From: VRUE01 sp046733275
GTDB lineage: Bacteria > Actinomycetota > Thermoleophilia > Solirubrobacterales > 70-9
Assembly: GCA_046733275.1 (NCBI GenBank)
Contig: JBKPOW010000052.1
Coordinates: forward strand, 1 to 64,000
DNA: 64,000 nt
Reading direction: 5' to 3'
Within the stretch, counting starts at the first letter, position 1; each line of letters starts with the position of its first letter. A program made the translations under genes and the position numbers. This document shows positions 32,819 through 42,226 of the stretch, piece by piece. Below the pieces are notes generated by a model that was given only the letters and a program-made list of their open reading frames with translations, did no database searches and had not been told where the DNA came from.

Positions 32819-35800
32819 ATGACCTGCAAGGATCAAAGCCAGCGCCTACGTAAGGCGGTCGGCATAGCCCTTCTCTCTTTGGCCGCCCTGCTGATGATGG
32901 CCGGCTCGGCGTCCGCGGCAGTCGAATGGGAAGTGAACGCTCAGTGGGGTGACACCGTGCTGCGCCCCGGCGGCACCGGCGAGTTCATGCTCCGCGTCAA
33001 GAACGTCGGCACCACCGATGCCAGCGGGGCGGTGACCTTGAAGGAGCATCTGCCGCCAGGAGTGACGATGACGGGCTTCGCCACCCGAGGCCTGGCGTGG
33101 CAGTGCTTTGGGACGCAGACCGTCACCTGCGCCACGAACCTGCTGGATTCCCTCGGCAATCCGACCGGAACGGCGATGAGCACCACCATGGAGACTTCGC
33201 ATTACCTACCTCAGCTCTTCATCGAAGTCGCAGCAAGCCCGGATGCCTCCGGCACCAAGCTCAACACGGTGACGGTATCCGGAGGGGGAGGGGCGGTCGC
33301 CTCGACCAGCATGCCGGTCAGCTTCGGCGACCAGCCGACCGACTACGGCATCCTCCCGCACAGCTTCTCGCCCGCCGACGTCTATGACACACGTTCACCG
33401 GGCCTCGGCCGCGAGCGGCAGGCCGCCACCCATCCCGAGGAGCTGAGGGTGAGGTTCGACATGAATCTGGTGCACGATTTCAATATCAAAGGGGAATCGT
33501 TCACCGAACCGGCCGGACGTCTCCGAACCGCGGAGGTGTCGTTGCCGCGAGGCCTGGTCGGCAACCCCGAGGCGCTGCCCAAGTGCGCGACCAGCGACTT
33601 TCTGCAGGAAGGACTGAGTCCGTTCACCGCGACGGGCTGTCCCTCCAATACCCAGGTCGGCTATATCGACCTGGAGCTCAACCTCAGCGCGACGGAACAT
33701 GGCTACGGAATCTTCAGTGGCGCCGGAAACGCCTTTTCCCGCATAGCCATATACAACCTCGTCGCGCCGAAGGGCACGCCGGTGGACCTCGGCTTCCGCG
33801 CCGGTGGCTTCGTCTACGGGCATATCTACGCGCAACTGGACCCGACGAGGGACTATGCGATCAAGTCGATTTCCCCCGATATCAGCACGGGCGCGCCGGT
33901 GCGCGGGGCGCGGGTTACGATCTGGGGTGTTCCGGGGGACCCGGCGCATGACCTCTACAGGGCGGTCCCACCGGTCAACTTCACCCCAGGCGGAGCGGCT
34001 ATCCATGACCGCGATCCCTACGGCGCCGCCTTCACCAACGCGCCGGTCAGGCCGTTTCTGACGATGCCCTCCGATTGCGGCACGGACAACGGCCCCTTCC
34101 TGATGCGGGCAGACTCCTGGGCGGCAAAAGGGGAGTTCACGCCGCTGCTCGAGGGCGAAGAGCGCGTCAACGTGGAAGGTTGCGATGACCCACGCATCCG
34201 CTTCGAACCGGAAGTCTCGATCCAGCCGACGACTAGGGACGCGAGCCAGCCGACCGGCCTCGACATCCATTTGGAGACCCCGCAGCGAGACCAGACGATC
34301 GGAGGTCCAGAGCAGGCCGGCAAGCTCTATGACCAAAGCGGCAACCTGCACGCGATCGACACCCCGCCGATCAAGAAAGTGGTCGTGCGCATGCCCGAGG
34401 GGATGACGCTCTCCGCCTCAGCGGCCCAGGGCCTCACCGCCTGCAGCGCGGCCCAGATGGGCATCGGCAACAACGACCCGGTCACCTGCCCGGATGCCTC
34501 CCAGTACGGGACCTTGACCCTGCACACCCCCGTGCTGCCACCCGATGAACCGATGAAGGGCTTCATCTACATCGCCAAGCAGAAGGAAAACCCCTTCAAC
34601 GACTTCTTGGCGATGTACTTCGTGATCGAGGACTCCGAGCGCGGCCTGCGTATCAAGATTCCCGGCCGCGTCCAGCTCGATCCGGTAACGGGGCAGATCA
34701 CGACCACCTTCGACGACCTGCCCCAGTTCCCGCTCTCCGACGTGCAGCTGACCTTCAAGTCGGGAGTCAGAGCGGCGCTCGTCAACCCGGCCACCTGCGG
34801 CAAAAAGACGATCTCGGCCACCTTCTACTCCTGGGCCGAACCAGACAACCCGATCCCCAGCGACACCGACTACTCGGTGACCCAGAAGGCAGACGGCTCG
34901 CCCTGCTTCAACAACCTCGCCGAGCGCCCCTTCAAGGCGCAGATGTCGGCGGGGATGGTCAACCCCAACGCCGCCTCTTATAGCCCCTTCGTCTTCCGCA
35001 TGACGCGCTCGGACGACGATCAGGAGCTGTCGCAGATCGGCGTCTCGATGCCGGCCGGGCTGACCTCGAAGCTGGCCGGGATAACCCGCTGCTCCGAGGA
35101 GGCGATAGCGGCGGCCTCGAACCCGCTTCGCACGGGCACCGAAGAGGCAAGCTTCCCATCCTGTCCCGCCTCGAGCCAGGTGGGCACTACCGAGGTCGGC
35201 TCAGGTGTCGGGGTTCCCCTCACCTTCGTCCCCGGCAAGGTCTACCTGGGCGGACCCTACAAAGGCGCGCCCCTGTCATTGGTCGTCATAACCCCGATCC
35301 TCGCCGGCCCCTATGACCTCGGCGTGATCGCGGTCAGAAGCGCGATCTCCCTCGATCCCAAGACCACTGCGGTAAGCGTTCTCACCGATCCCTTCCCGCA
35401 GATCTTTCAGGGCATCCCGGTACGTCTCAGAGACATTCGCGTGCGGATCGATCGCAAGGACATGATGCGGAACCCGACCAACTGCGATGTCAAGCAAATC
35501 CACGCGCATCTAACCGGGGCCGGAGGAGAGGTCAATACCACCGCCGATGACACAGCGGCAGATCTCTATGAACGCTTCCAGGTCGCCAACTGCGCGGCGC
35601 TTCGCTTCAAGCCGAAGCTCAGCTTCCGCCTCAAGGGGGGTACGAAGCGAAACGACCATCCCGCCTTCACCGCGACCCTTACCGCAAAGGACGGCGAAGC
35701 CAACATCGCCAGAGCCGCGGTCACCCTGCCCCACTCGGTCTTCTTGGATCAGTCCCACATAAGGACGGTCTGCACCAGGGTGCAGTACGCAGCAGACCAG

Positions 35801-36241
35801 TGCCCGCAAGGAGCGGTCTACGGCCGCGTCAGGGCCTGGACCCCGCTGCTTGACGAAACCCTGGAAGGACCCGTTTACATGCGTTCATCAAGCCATCAGC
35901 TGCCCGACGTGGTCGCGACTCTGAACGGCATCCTCGACGTTGAACTCGTCGGCCGCATCGATTCGGTCAAGGGCTCCCTGCGCACCACCTTCGACTTCGT
36001 CCCAGACCAGCCGGTGAGCAGGTTCGTACTTTCAATGCCGGGAGGAGGGAAGGGCCTCCTGGTCAACTCGACCAATACGTGCAAGTCAACCAACCGGGTC
36101 AAAGTCCTGCTCGACGGGCAAAACGGCAAGACCGCCGATCAGTTCCCCAAGCTGCGGAACGGCTGTGCCAAGGAGACACGGCGGGCAAAGGCGCGAGGGG
36201 CCAGGCGAGCAGAGCGCAAGAGCGGGAGGACGGGCCGATGA
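32819..36241 (+). CDS. Very large secreted beta-rich protein
   Basis: 1140 residues from ATG 32819 with a purine-rich site GAGGGGAACGAGG upstream. The signal peptide is AVGIALLSLAALLMMAGSASA (cleavage near residue 33). A DUF11-like domain follows (LRPGGTGEFMLRVKNVGTTD, LKEHLPPGVTMTG). The rest is built of repeated segments in which a Cys pair and phrases such as ASQYGTLTLHTPVLP, SSQVGTTEVGSGVG and CPQGAVYGRVRAWTPLLDE recur, so at least three related modules are present. The tail is basic (RRAKARGARRAERKSG). It starts 31 bp after the first gene. Function unknown; an extracellular structural or adhesive role is a guess. Confidence 0.78.
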   Translation: MTCKDQSQRLRKAVGIALLSLAALLMMAGSASAAVEWEVNAQWGDTVLRPGGTGEFMLRVKNVGTTDASGAVTLKEHLPPGVTMTGFATRGLAWQCFGTQTVTCATNLLDSLGNPTGTAMSTTMETSHYLPQLFIEVAASPDASGTKLNTVTVSGGGGAVASTSMPVSFGDQPTDYGILPHSFSPADVYDTRSPGLGRERQAATHPEELRVRFDMNLVHDFNIKGESFTEPAGRLRTAEVSLPRGLVGNPEALPKCATSDFLQEGLSPFTATGCPSNTQVGYIDLELNLSATEHGYGIFSGAGNAFSRIAIYNLVAPKGTPVDLGFRAGGFVYGHIYAQLDPTRDYAIKSISPDISTGAPVRGARVTIWGVPGDPAHDLYRAVPPVNFTPGGAAIHDRDPYGAAFTNAPVRPFLTMPSDCGTDNGPFLMRADSWAAKGEFTPLLEGEERVNVEGCDDPRIRFEPEVSIQPTTRDASQPTGLDIHLETPQRDQTIGGPEQAGKLYDQSGNLHAIDTPPIKKVVVRMPEGMTLSASAAQGLTACSAAQMGIGNNDPVTCPDASQYGTLTLHTPVLPPDEPMKGFIYIAKQKENPFNDFLAMYFVIEDSERGLRIKIPGRVQLDPVTGQITTTFDDLPQFPLSDVQLTFKSGVRAALVNPATCGKKTISATFYSWAEPDNPIPSDTDYSVTQKADGSPCFNNLAERPFKAQMSAGMVNPNAASYSPFVFRMTRSDDDQELSQIGVSMPAGLTSKLAGITRCSEEAIAAASNPLRTGTEEASFPSCPASSQVGTTEVGSGVGVPLTFVPGKVYLGGPYKGAPLSLVVITPILAGPYDLGVIAVRSAISLDPKTTAVSVLTDPFPQIFQGIPVRLRDIRVRIDRKDMMRNPTNCDVKQIHAHLTGAGGEVNTTADDTAADLYERFQVANCAALRFKPKLSFRLKGGTKRNDHPAFTATLTAKDGEANIARAAVTLPHSVFLDQSHIRTVCTRVQYAADQCPQGAVYGRVRAWTPLLDETLEGPVYMRSSSHQLPDVVATLNGILDVELVGRIDSVKGSLRTTFDFVPDQPVSRFVLSMPGGGKGLLVNSTNTCKSTNRVKVLLDGQNGKTADQFPKLRNGCAKETRRAKARGARRAERKSGRTGR

Positions 36242-38703
36242 AGACCGTCAAGGCAGGGTTCGCCACCGCGATAGCCGCCGCGGCGCTGCTCTCGGCGATC
36301 GCCGTCCCCGGTGCGGACGCAGAAGTGCTCTACCAGAAGACCGACCTGCTGGTGCCGACGAATGCTTATTTCCCGAGCGGCATGGACATCGACCACTCGA
36401 CTGGTGATCTTTATGTGGCGGGGGTTCACCAAGGCCTTCACCGCTTCAGTCCCGATCGGGTCGAAACCACCTACGGGCCCGCAATCGACTTCAAGTCGGT
36501 AGCGGCGGCGCCGGAGCATAAGTCCTTCGGGCTGACCGCGAAAACGACCAGGATGATTGCGTTGGACGCCTCAGGCAACCAGACTGCCTCCTTCGGCGTA
36601 GGTGGCTCGCCCGGCGATATCGGCACCGATGCCGCCGGCAACGTCTTCGTGCCCGCCCCGGCCGCCATAACCAACGAGCAGCAGACGCTGACGATCAGCG
36701 CGACCGGCGGCACCTACACGCTCAGCTTCGAAGGGCAGAGCACGGGCACGATGTCATTCGATGCCAGCGCGGAAGAAATTCAAACTGCCCTGGAAGGGCT
36801 CTCGCCGATCGGCGCCGGCAACGTCGAAGTCAGCGGCAGGACCATCACCTTCCAAGGCGTGCTCGCTGGCATCGACGTACCCGAGCTCACCGCCGACACT
36901 TTGCTCTTGACCGGCGGCTCGCTGAAAGTCGAAACGACCGTGATCGGCTCGACCTATCCCCTCGCGGGCGTGCGCGAGTTCAGCCCCACCGGCACCCTGA
37001 AGCAGGTGATTGACTGCAGCGCCTGCCCCGCGCCGGCTGAATTCAGCAAACCCGCGGCGGTCGACTTCGACGCAGACGGCAACATGTATGTGGCAGATTC
37101 CGGTGGAGCGCGCGTGATCAAGTTCGTCGCATCGGCCGGCGATCCGACCGATTACACCTCTGTGCCGCCGGAGGTCTTCAGCACGGGCGCCTCGGTAGCT
37201 GTAGCGGTGGACCGCTCCAACGGCGATGTCTTCATCGGTGGAGACGACGGCAGTGGCTATCACGTCACCGGATACCACTCCGATGGAGTCAAGTTCACCG
37301 ATTTCGGTCTTGGTGAGCTCGACAACCTGGGCGAACTGGCCGGCGAATTCTTTGGCATGTTGCCCGACCAGCTCGCGGTCGATCCGCAGACCGGCCACGT
37401 CCATGTCGATGACATCAACTTCAGTGGGGAAAGCCGTATCTGGGAGTATGCCCCCGTTCTCGCTCCAACCGAGAGCCCTCTACCGGCAAGTGGCATCACC
37501 CAGGACACTGCCACCCTCAACGCCACGGTCAACCCAATGGGCGACACGGTCATCGCCTGCCACTTTGAATATGGCCTCGACACGAGCTACGGCCAAAGCA
37601 CCGAGTGCGCCGACTACCCGGGCTTTGGCACCGACCCGGTCGGGGTAAGCGCCGACATTGGTGGCCTGGCCCCAAACACCACCTACCACTACCGAGTGGT
37701 GGCCACCAACGCGGCGGGCACGAGCGAAAGCACAGATGAAGAATTCACGACCCTGGTAGAGAAGCCGATCGTCTCGACTGGATCCGCCTCCGCGATCAGC
37801 GCAACCGCAGCGACGATCTCAGGCTCGGTAGATCCCAAAGGCAGCGCGACCAGCACCTGCCATTTCGAATACGGCACCACCACCGCCTATGGCAGTCAGG
37901 CCCCCTGTCCCACCGACCCCGGAGAAGGCCAGGGAGCCGTAGGGGAGTCCCTCCCCGTCAGTGGCCTGGCCCCCAACACCACCTATCACTACCGCCTGGT
38001 GGCTGAGAACCCAGGCGGGACTTCCCGGGGGGCCGACGGCTCCTTCAAGACCCTGCCCAGGGCACCGGGCACGAGCACCGGATCGGCCTCTGACCTGACC
38101 CCGACCACCGCAAAGGTCGCAGGCTCGATCGATCCTCAGGGGGTGCAGGCCTCCTACCGCTTCGAATACGGCACGACTCCGTCCTATGGTCAAAGCAGCC
38201 CCGCGGGCGGTGCCGGCGGCCAAGGAGCGCAAGCGGTGGCGGTTTCCCTGGCATCGCTCAAACCCTCGACCACGTACCACTATCGCCTCATTTCAAGCAA
38301 CGCGGGCGGCGCTACCCAAGGTGCCGATCGGACATTCACCACTCAAGCACGCCCCAAGGGCAGGTTGATATTGCCCGCCACTGCGGTGCTCAGAGGCAAA
38401 AAGGCGGCGGTCCCGCTCGAGTGCAGAGGCGCCAAGATTGCTATCTGCGAAGGCACCCTGACCCTGCGCGCCAGGGTGAAACAGGGAATTCGCTTGACCT
38501 TGGTCCAGATCGGTCAGGCGGCTTTCCAGGTCGACGGCGATGAGACCAAAGCGGTCTCGGTCACCCTCAACGGCAACGGCAGGAAAGCCCTTGCCGGCAC
38601 AGACGGAAAAGCGCTTAGAGCAATCGCTTCTGCCGACGGCCACAACCGCGAAGTGCGCATTTCCCCGCGCGCAAAACGCAGCAAGCATGCGAAGAAGCGC
38701 TAG
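36238..38703 (+). CDS. Secreted NHL/FN3-repeat protein
   Basis: 821 residues; ATG 36238 overlaps the preceding stop (ATGA). Signal peptide FATAIAAAALLSAIAVPGADA (cleavage about residue 28). NHL-like strands follow (GMDIDHSTGDLYVAGVHQG, AVAVDRSNGDVFIGG). About residues 415-700 hold three consecutive FN3-like modules, each with HFEYG or RFEYG, then TYHYR, and visible DNA repetition at about 37670 and 37968. A final strand region and a basic tail (RISPRAKRSKHAKKR) end the protein. Same architecture logic as the first protein of the operon. Confidence 0.82.
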   Translation: MKTVKAGFATAIAAAALLSAIAVPGADAEVLYQKTDLLVPTNAYFPSGMDIDHSTGDLYVAGVHQGLHRFSPDRVETTYGPAIDFKSVAAAPEHKSFGLTAKTTRMIALDASGNQTASFGVGGSPGDIGTDAAGNVFVPAPAAITNEQQTLTISATGGTYTLSFEGQSTGTMSFDASAEEIQTALEGLSPIGAGNVEVSGRTITFQGVLAGIDVPELTADTLLLTGGSLKVETTVIGSTYPLAGVREFSPTGTLKQVIDCSACPAPAEFSKPAAVDFDADGNMYVADSGGARVIKFVASAGDPTDYTSVPPEVFSTGASVAVAVDRSNGDVFIGGDDGSGYHVTGYHSDGVKFTDFGLGELDNLGELAGEFFGMLPDQLAVDPQTGHVHVDDINFSGESRIWEYAPVLAPTESPLPASGITQDTATLNATVNPMGDTVIACHFEYGLDTSYGQSTECADYPGFGTDPVGVSADIGGLAPNTTYHYRVVATNAAGTSESTDEEFTTLVEKPIVSTGSASAISATAATISGSVDPKGSATSTCHFEYGTTTAYGSQAPCPTDPGEGQGAVGESLPVSGLAPNTTYHYRLVAENPGGTSRGADGSFKTLPRAPGTSTGSASDLTPTTAKVAGSIDPQGVQASYRFEYGTTPSYGQSSPAGGAGGQGAQAVAVSLASLKPSTTYHYRLISSNAGGATQGADRTFTTQARPKGRLILPATAVLRGKKAAVPLECRGAKIAICEGTLTLRARVKQGIRLTLVQIGQAAFQVDGDETKAVSVTLNGNGRKALAGTDGKALRAIASADGHNREVRISPRAKRSKHAKKR

Positions 38704-39466
38704 GGCTCTTTCCCTGGCCGCTGCGCTGGCGATCGCCGTGGTGGCGATTGCCGGCGCCGAGGTGGGCCAGCAAGGCAACCTGCGGGTCGCCTTCGAAGGC
38801 AAGATCACCCCCCACGCCCTGCCGAGGAACAAAGAGGTGCCGGTCGCGGTCTCCTTCAGTGGCCGCATCACCACCACCGACAACAGCGAACCTCCGCCGC
38901 TTCGAACAATCCGCCTGGCGATCAACAGAAACGGCCACATCGACTACAAGGGCCTGCCCAAATGCCGCTACAACCGCATTCAGCCCTCGAACAACCACGA
39001 GGCGCTCGAGGCCTGTCGTTCCTCCTTCGTCGGCATGGGGCACTTCTCGGCCAAGGTGCTGTTGCCAGAACAATCCCCCTTCCCCTCGGAGGGCAAGGTC
39101 TTGGCCTTCAACGGCGAAATGCTCCAGCACCCGGTCATCTTCGCCCACATCTATGGCACCAGGCCGGTGGCCACGTCCTTTGTGCTCCCCTTCGTCGTCC
39201 GTCATTCAAATGGGCGCTACGCCACCACCCTCGTTGCCTACCTGCCCAAAGTGGGCGTTAAATGGGGCTTCGTCACCGCTGTCAGCTTGAAGCTGCAGCG
39301 CACCTTCGAGCTGAACGGCCGCACCCATAGCTACCTCTCCGCTGCTTGCAGCGCTCCCGATGGCTTTCCCGGCGCCATCTTCTCCTTCGCCAAAGCCGAA
39401 TTCGCCTTCGCCGAAAACCGGACCGTATCGACGCCTTTGACCCGCAGCTGCAAGGTGCGGGACTGA
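38687..39466 (+). CDS. Secreted protein, 259 aa, last gene of the operon
   Basis: ATG 38687 lies 17 bp inside the end of the previous gene. Signal peptide ALSLAAALAIAVVAIAGA (cleavage about residue 24). The mature part is beta-rich: LRVAFEGKITPHALPRNKEV, VAVSFSGRITTTDN, KVLLPEQSPFPSEGKVLAFN. Three Cys residues in the second half may form disulfides. I do not recognise a named family, but its modules resemble those in the second protein of the operon (32819-36241). It is the only one of the four without a long basic tail. Bases 39467-39639 hold nothing clear. Confidence 0.72.
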   Translation: MRRSARALSLAAALAIAVVAIAGAEVGQQGNLRVAFEGKITPHALPRNKEVPVAVSFSGRITTTDNSEPPPLRTIRLAINRNGHIDYKGLPKCRYNRIQPSNNHEALEACRSSFVGMGHFSAKVLLPEQSPFPSEGKVLAFNGEMLQHPVIFAHIYGTRPVATSFVLPFVVRHSNGRYATTLVAYLPKVGVKWGFVTAVSLKLQRTFELNGRTHSYLSAACSAPDGFPGAIFSFAKAEFAFAENRTVSTPLTRSCKVRD

Positions 39467-39639
39467 GACTGGCGGCTTAGGACGGCGCTAAGACCAGCTC
39501 GGGCGGATTCCGCCTGAGTGAATCGCTGGGCATACGCCGTCGGACGATTCCCCGGGGGTCTCGCCGCTCGTGTCTGGGTAGGTTGTCTCCATGTCCGGCG
39601 AAGCGCGTTGCGAGTCGAGACTGAAGCGTCCCTCACCGC

Positions 39640-40203
39640 CATCGTTGCCGAGCGTGTCTACGCGGGCGTTGAGCTCGCCGACGTGTTGGCGGCCGCGGGC
39701 ACAGCGGAGGCAGGCTTCTCACCACGTCGGCCGCCTTGACGGTGGGGAATGCCCGTGAGGCCAAAAACAGGCGAGTGATCGTCGAGCATGTTGAGGATCT
39801 CCGCGCGTCCTCCTGTGGCGGGGGCCAGTGGGTGACGTCGGCCTGCCACATCTCGTTGGGCAGCTCGGCTTCAAAGCGAAGGAGCGAGGAGCGCGGGCGC
39901 TGCGCTCGGCCAGGTGGTAGGCGATCGTCGCCGCTCCGCAGTCGTGGCCTTCCTTGCTCAGCTGTCTGCGCAGGGCGACGATCGCATCGGCGAGCTCGGC
40001 AGAGGTCCCGTTCGACGAGCTGCGCGGCGCCCTGGAGCGGCGCTCCAGGGCGCCATACCCGCCCGCCCTGTAGCGGGCCAGGAGCTTGTAGATCCAGCTG
40101 CGATGGACTCCGTGCGCCGCCGCCAGCTCGCTGACTGGGCGGCCCTCAACAGATGCGCCTCCACCAGATACCGCGCCTTGTCCCACAGGAGAGCTCCCCT
40201 CAT
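39640..40203 (-). pseudogene. IS481-family transposase, broken by several frameshifts
   Basis: On the minus strand from 40203 the pieces are MRGALLWDKARYLVEAHLL, then in another frame EGRPVSELAAAHGVHRSWIY and KLLARYRAGGYGALERRSRA, then in further frames EMWQADVTHW, RAEILNMLDDHS and LASRAFPTVKAADVV. These are consecutive parts of one IS481 transposase up to the first catalytic Asp residues. At least three frame changes and a missing C-terminus make it inactive. Confidence 0.75.
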
Positions 40204-40254
40204 TGGAGATCCTCCCCCCGTAATTCCTGAGATTCAGATGGAGAGGCCGAGCGC

Positions 40255-40770
40255 AGCGAGGCCGCCGCAGAATCCCTGGAAGCACAGAGAGCCGGCGCCG
40301 AGCGCGATGCTCGCCGGGCCGTGGCGCGCGGGCTGGTGGCCGCGCTCGACGCAAAGATCAGAACCGCCCTGATGGCCCACCCGGACGCCGAAGTCTTCGC
40401 TCCCCTGTTCCGCAGCGCCAAGACGACGATCTGCCCGGCGACTCTGATCGCTGAGATCGGTGACCGCAGGGGCCGCTACCCCACCGAGGCCGCGCTGGCG
40501 GCCGACGCAGGAATGAGCCCGGTCGCGCTGGAGTCGGGGAAGATGCGCGTCGCGACCTTCAGGCGCGCCTGCGACAAGCGGCTGCGAAAAGCCGTCACAG
40601 TCCTCGCCGACTCCACCCGCCACTGGCATCCGTGGGCCAAGGACGTCTACGAGCGAGCCCGGGCCAGAGGCTAGGACCATCCGCACGCGACCCGCACCCT
40701 GGGGCGCGCCTGGATCAGGGTTCTGTGGCGCTGCTGGCAGGACGGAGTGCCCTACCTCCCGTCCTTGCAC
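40255..40770 (+). pseudogene. IS110-family transposase C-terminal remnant
   Basis: The frame reads AQRAGAERDARRAVARGLVA, then ICPATLIAEIGDRRGRYPTE, AALAADAGMSPVALESGK and LADSTRHWHPWAKDVYERAR, the transposase-20 domain typical of IS110. A TAG at 40672-40674 interrupts it; the following bases still encode TRTLGRAWIRVLWRCWQDGV, the usual end. The N-terminal DEDD domain is absent. It has eroded together with the neighbouring IS481 remnant. Confidence 0.75.
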
Positions 40771-40837
40771 GGGAACCTGGGATTCGGTGTCTCCTATGTC
40801 CTGACACAGGTGTCGCTTATGTGGTGGAAACCGGACA

Positions 40838-40945
40838 CCATCAGCCGCTTCGCTTCGAATCCCCTGCACTTCGGCGGGTTGGCCCTCCGGGAGGAAATCA
40901 ACCATCCTGTCGCCTCCATTTTGGGCATTAGTGCCCGAAATGACG
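40838..40945 (+). repeat. Eroded attachment site and left-end repeat (copy 4)
   Basis: CATCAGCCGCTT (40839-40850) equals the 3' end of attachment copy 3, and CGAATCCCCTGCAC, AAATCAACCATCC, CGCCTCCATTTTGGGCATTA and GTGCCCGAAATGACGC follow as in the other left ends. The upstream part of the tRNA sequence is gone, probably replaced by the IS remnants. It marks the right side of E3. Confidence 0.62.
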
Positions 40946-41022
40946 CGGATGCCACCTAGATTGGGCGCGCCGCAGATCCTCCCTCAGGTTCCTGAGCGTG
41001 AAGGCACGGTGCAATCCTATGG

Positions 41023-41040
41023 CACCCTTTCAGCCGCTTT
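41023..41040 (+). other. Possible last attachment remnant at the island-core junction
   Basis: CACCCTTTCAGCCGCTTTAC resembles ATCCCTTCAGCCGCTTCAC at the end of tRNA-Gly with one inserted base. It lies directly before the first core-like gene (stop at 41058). The match is short and could be chance, but the position is right for the original right junction. Confidence 0.4.
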
Positions 41041-41057
41041 ACTTCGCGCCGCGAGGG

Positions 41058-41519
41058 CTAGCTCGCCTCTATCACCACGACGGTGCCCTGCATTTCTGGG
41101 TGGATCGAGCAGATGTAGGTGTATTCGCCCGGGGTCTTGAAGCTCTCCGAGCCCAGCTTCCCTTCGTCGAGGATGCCGGTGTCGAAGCTGCCGTCATCTG
41201 CGGTCGCGGTGTGAGGGGCCGAGTCGCGGTTGATCCACGTCACCTTGCCGCCTTCCTCGACGGTGACCGGGTCGGGGTCGTAGGCAAAGTCGGCGATCTC
41301 GACTTTCGCCGAGCGCTGCGCGTTGCCGCTCGGCGCCTTTTCGGCTTCTTCACCCGATGCCGGTTCTTCGCTTCCCGTCGCTTCTTCGGTTTCGGCGGCC
41401 GGAGGCGTTCCGGTATCCGCGCCGCCGGCATCGTCATCGTCGTCGCCGCAACCGGCGACCCCAAGCGCGCCGATGGCAGCACAGGTCAGAAACAGGAGAA
41501 CCAGCCGTTTTGTCTGCAT
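41058..41519 (-). CDS. Lipoprotein cupredoxin (plastocyanin/amicyanin-like)
   Basis: 153 residues from ATG 41519. The signal peptide ends in a lipobox GVAGC (Cys24), followed by an acidic, Pro/Glu-rich linker. The C-terminal ~90 residues are a type I copper domain: IADFAYDPDPVTVEEGGKVT, then the ligand His in RDSAPHTA and Cys, His and Met in YICSIHPEM. It should be an extracytoplasmic membrane-tethered electron carrier. Redox partner unknown. It is the first core gene right of the island. Confidence 0.88.
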   Translation of the reverse strand: MQTKRLVLLFLTCAAIGALGVAGCGDDDDDAGGADTGTPPAAETEEATGSEEPASGEEAEKAPSGNAQRSAKVEIADFAYDPDPVTVEEGGKVTWINRDSAPHTATADDGSFDTGILDEGKLGSESFKTPGEYTYICSIHPEMQGTVVVIEAS

Positions 41520-41621
41520 TGGCCCGTCCTACCCCTTTGGGCGGTAGCGAATCACGATCGGGGCGGGCAGGTTCGCTGCACCCGCGTACGATCGAGGGGA
41601 AACCTATCGAGGAGGAAGGAA

Positions 41622-42032
41622 ATGGCCACTGCGACTTCCGTTGTCCACGGCGTCGACTTCGTTTCTATCCCGGTGACCGACCTGGAGGCATCGGAGCGGT
41701 TCTACCGCGAGGTGCTCGGCATGCGGCCCTCGAAGCGCTGGCAGCGCCCCGGGCAGGAGGCGATGGGCGCCGAGTTCGAGCCCGGAACGGTGACCCTGGG
41801 ACTGATCGATTGCGCGAAGATCGGTATCGAGTTCCAGCCGATGAAGGTGCCGATCGCGCTCCATGTCGACGACTTCGAGGCCGCCAAAGCCGCGCTCGAG
41901 GAACGCGGCGTCGAGTTCCGGGGCGAGACGATCGACAGTGGCGTCTGCAACATGCTCGCCTTCGCCGACCCCGACGGCAACGCCTTGATGATCCACCACC
42001 GCTACGCCCCCAAGGACGCCAGACCGACCTGA
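41622..42032 (+). CDS. VOC family protein
   Basis: 136 residues from ATG 41622 with GAGGAGGAAGGAA upstream, an excellent site. Single-domain glyoxalase/bleomycin-resistance fold: DFVSIPVTDLEASERFYREV, then ALHVDDFEAAKAALEERGVE and LAFADPDGNALMIHHRYAP. It has the GNALMIHH end typical of small uncharacterised VOC enzymes. The substrate cannot be inferred; it is not closely similar to the VOC gene at 2772. Confidence 0.82.
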   Translation: MATATSVVHGVDFVSIPVTDLEASERFYREVLGMRPSKRWQRPGQEAMGAEFEPGTVTLGLIDCAKIGIEFQPMKVPIALHVDDFEAAKAALEERGVEFRGETIDSGVCNMLAFADPDGNALMIHHRYAPKDARPT

Positions 42033-42072
42033 GCGGCAGGCCACTTCCCAGCGGCTACCCTTTGCTCGGCAC

Positions 42073-42143
42073 GGCGCCTTGGCGGAGTGGCTACGCAGCG
42101 GCCTGCAAAGCCGTTTACACCGGTTCGATTCCGGTAGGCGCCT
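42073..42143 (+). tRNA. tRNA-Cys (anticodon GCA)
   Basis: A 71-nt cloverleaf: acceptor GGCGCCT/AGGCGCC, anticodon stem GCGGC/GCCGT with loop CTGCAAA (GCA), T arm ACCGG TTCGATT CCGGT, discriminator T, no encoded CCA. No 3'-end duplication of this tRNA was noticed nearby. Confidence 0.95.
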
Positions 42144-42226
42144 TTGGACGGCGGGGGCTGATGGAACTTTTTGAACTCAGGAAGAGAATCCACTTAGTTT
42201 TTAATTAACTCTCTAGCCTTTCCGAA

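Noticed and set aside
41023..41040. Treating the match near 41030 as a confirmed right junction
   Set aside because: The similarity is only about 15 bases with an indel; it is listed as a low-confidence feature, not as proof of the boundary.
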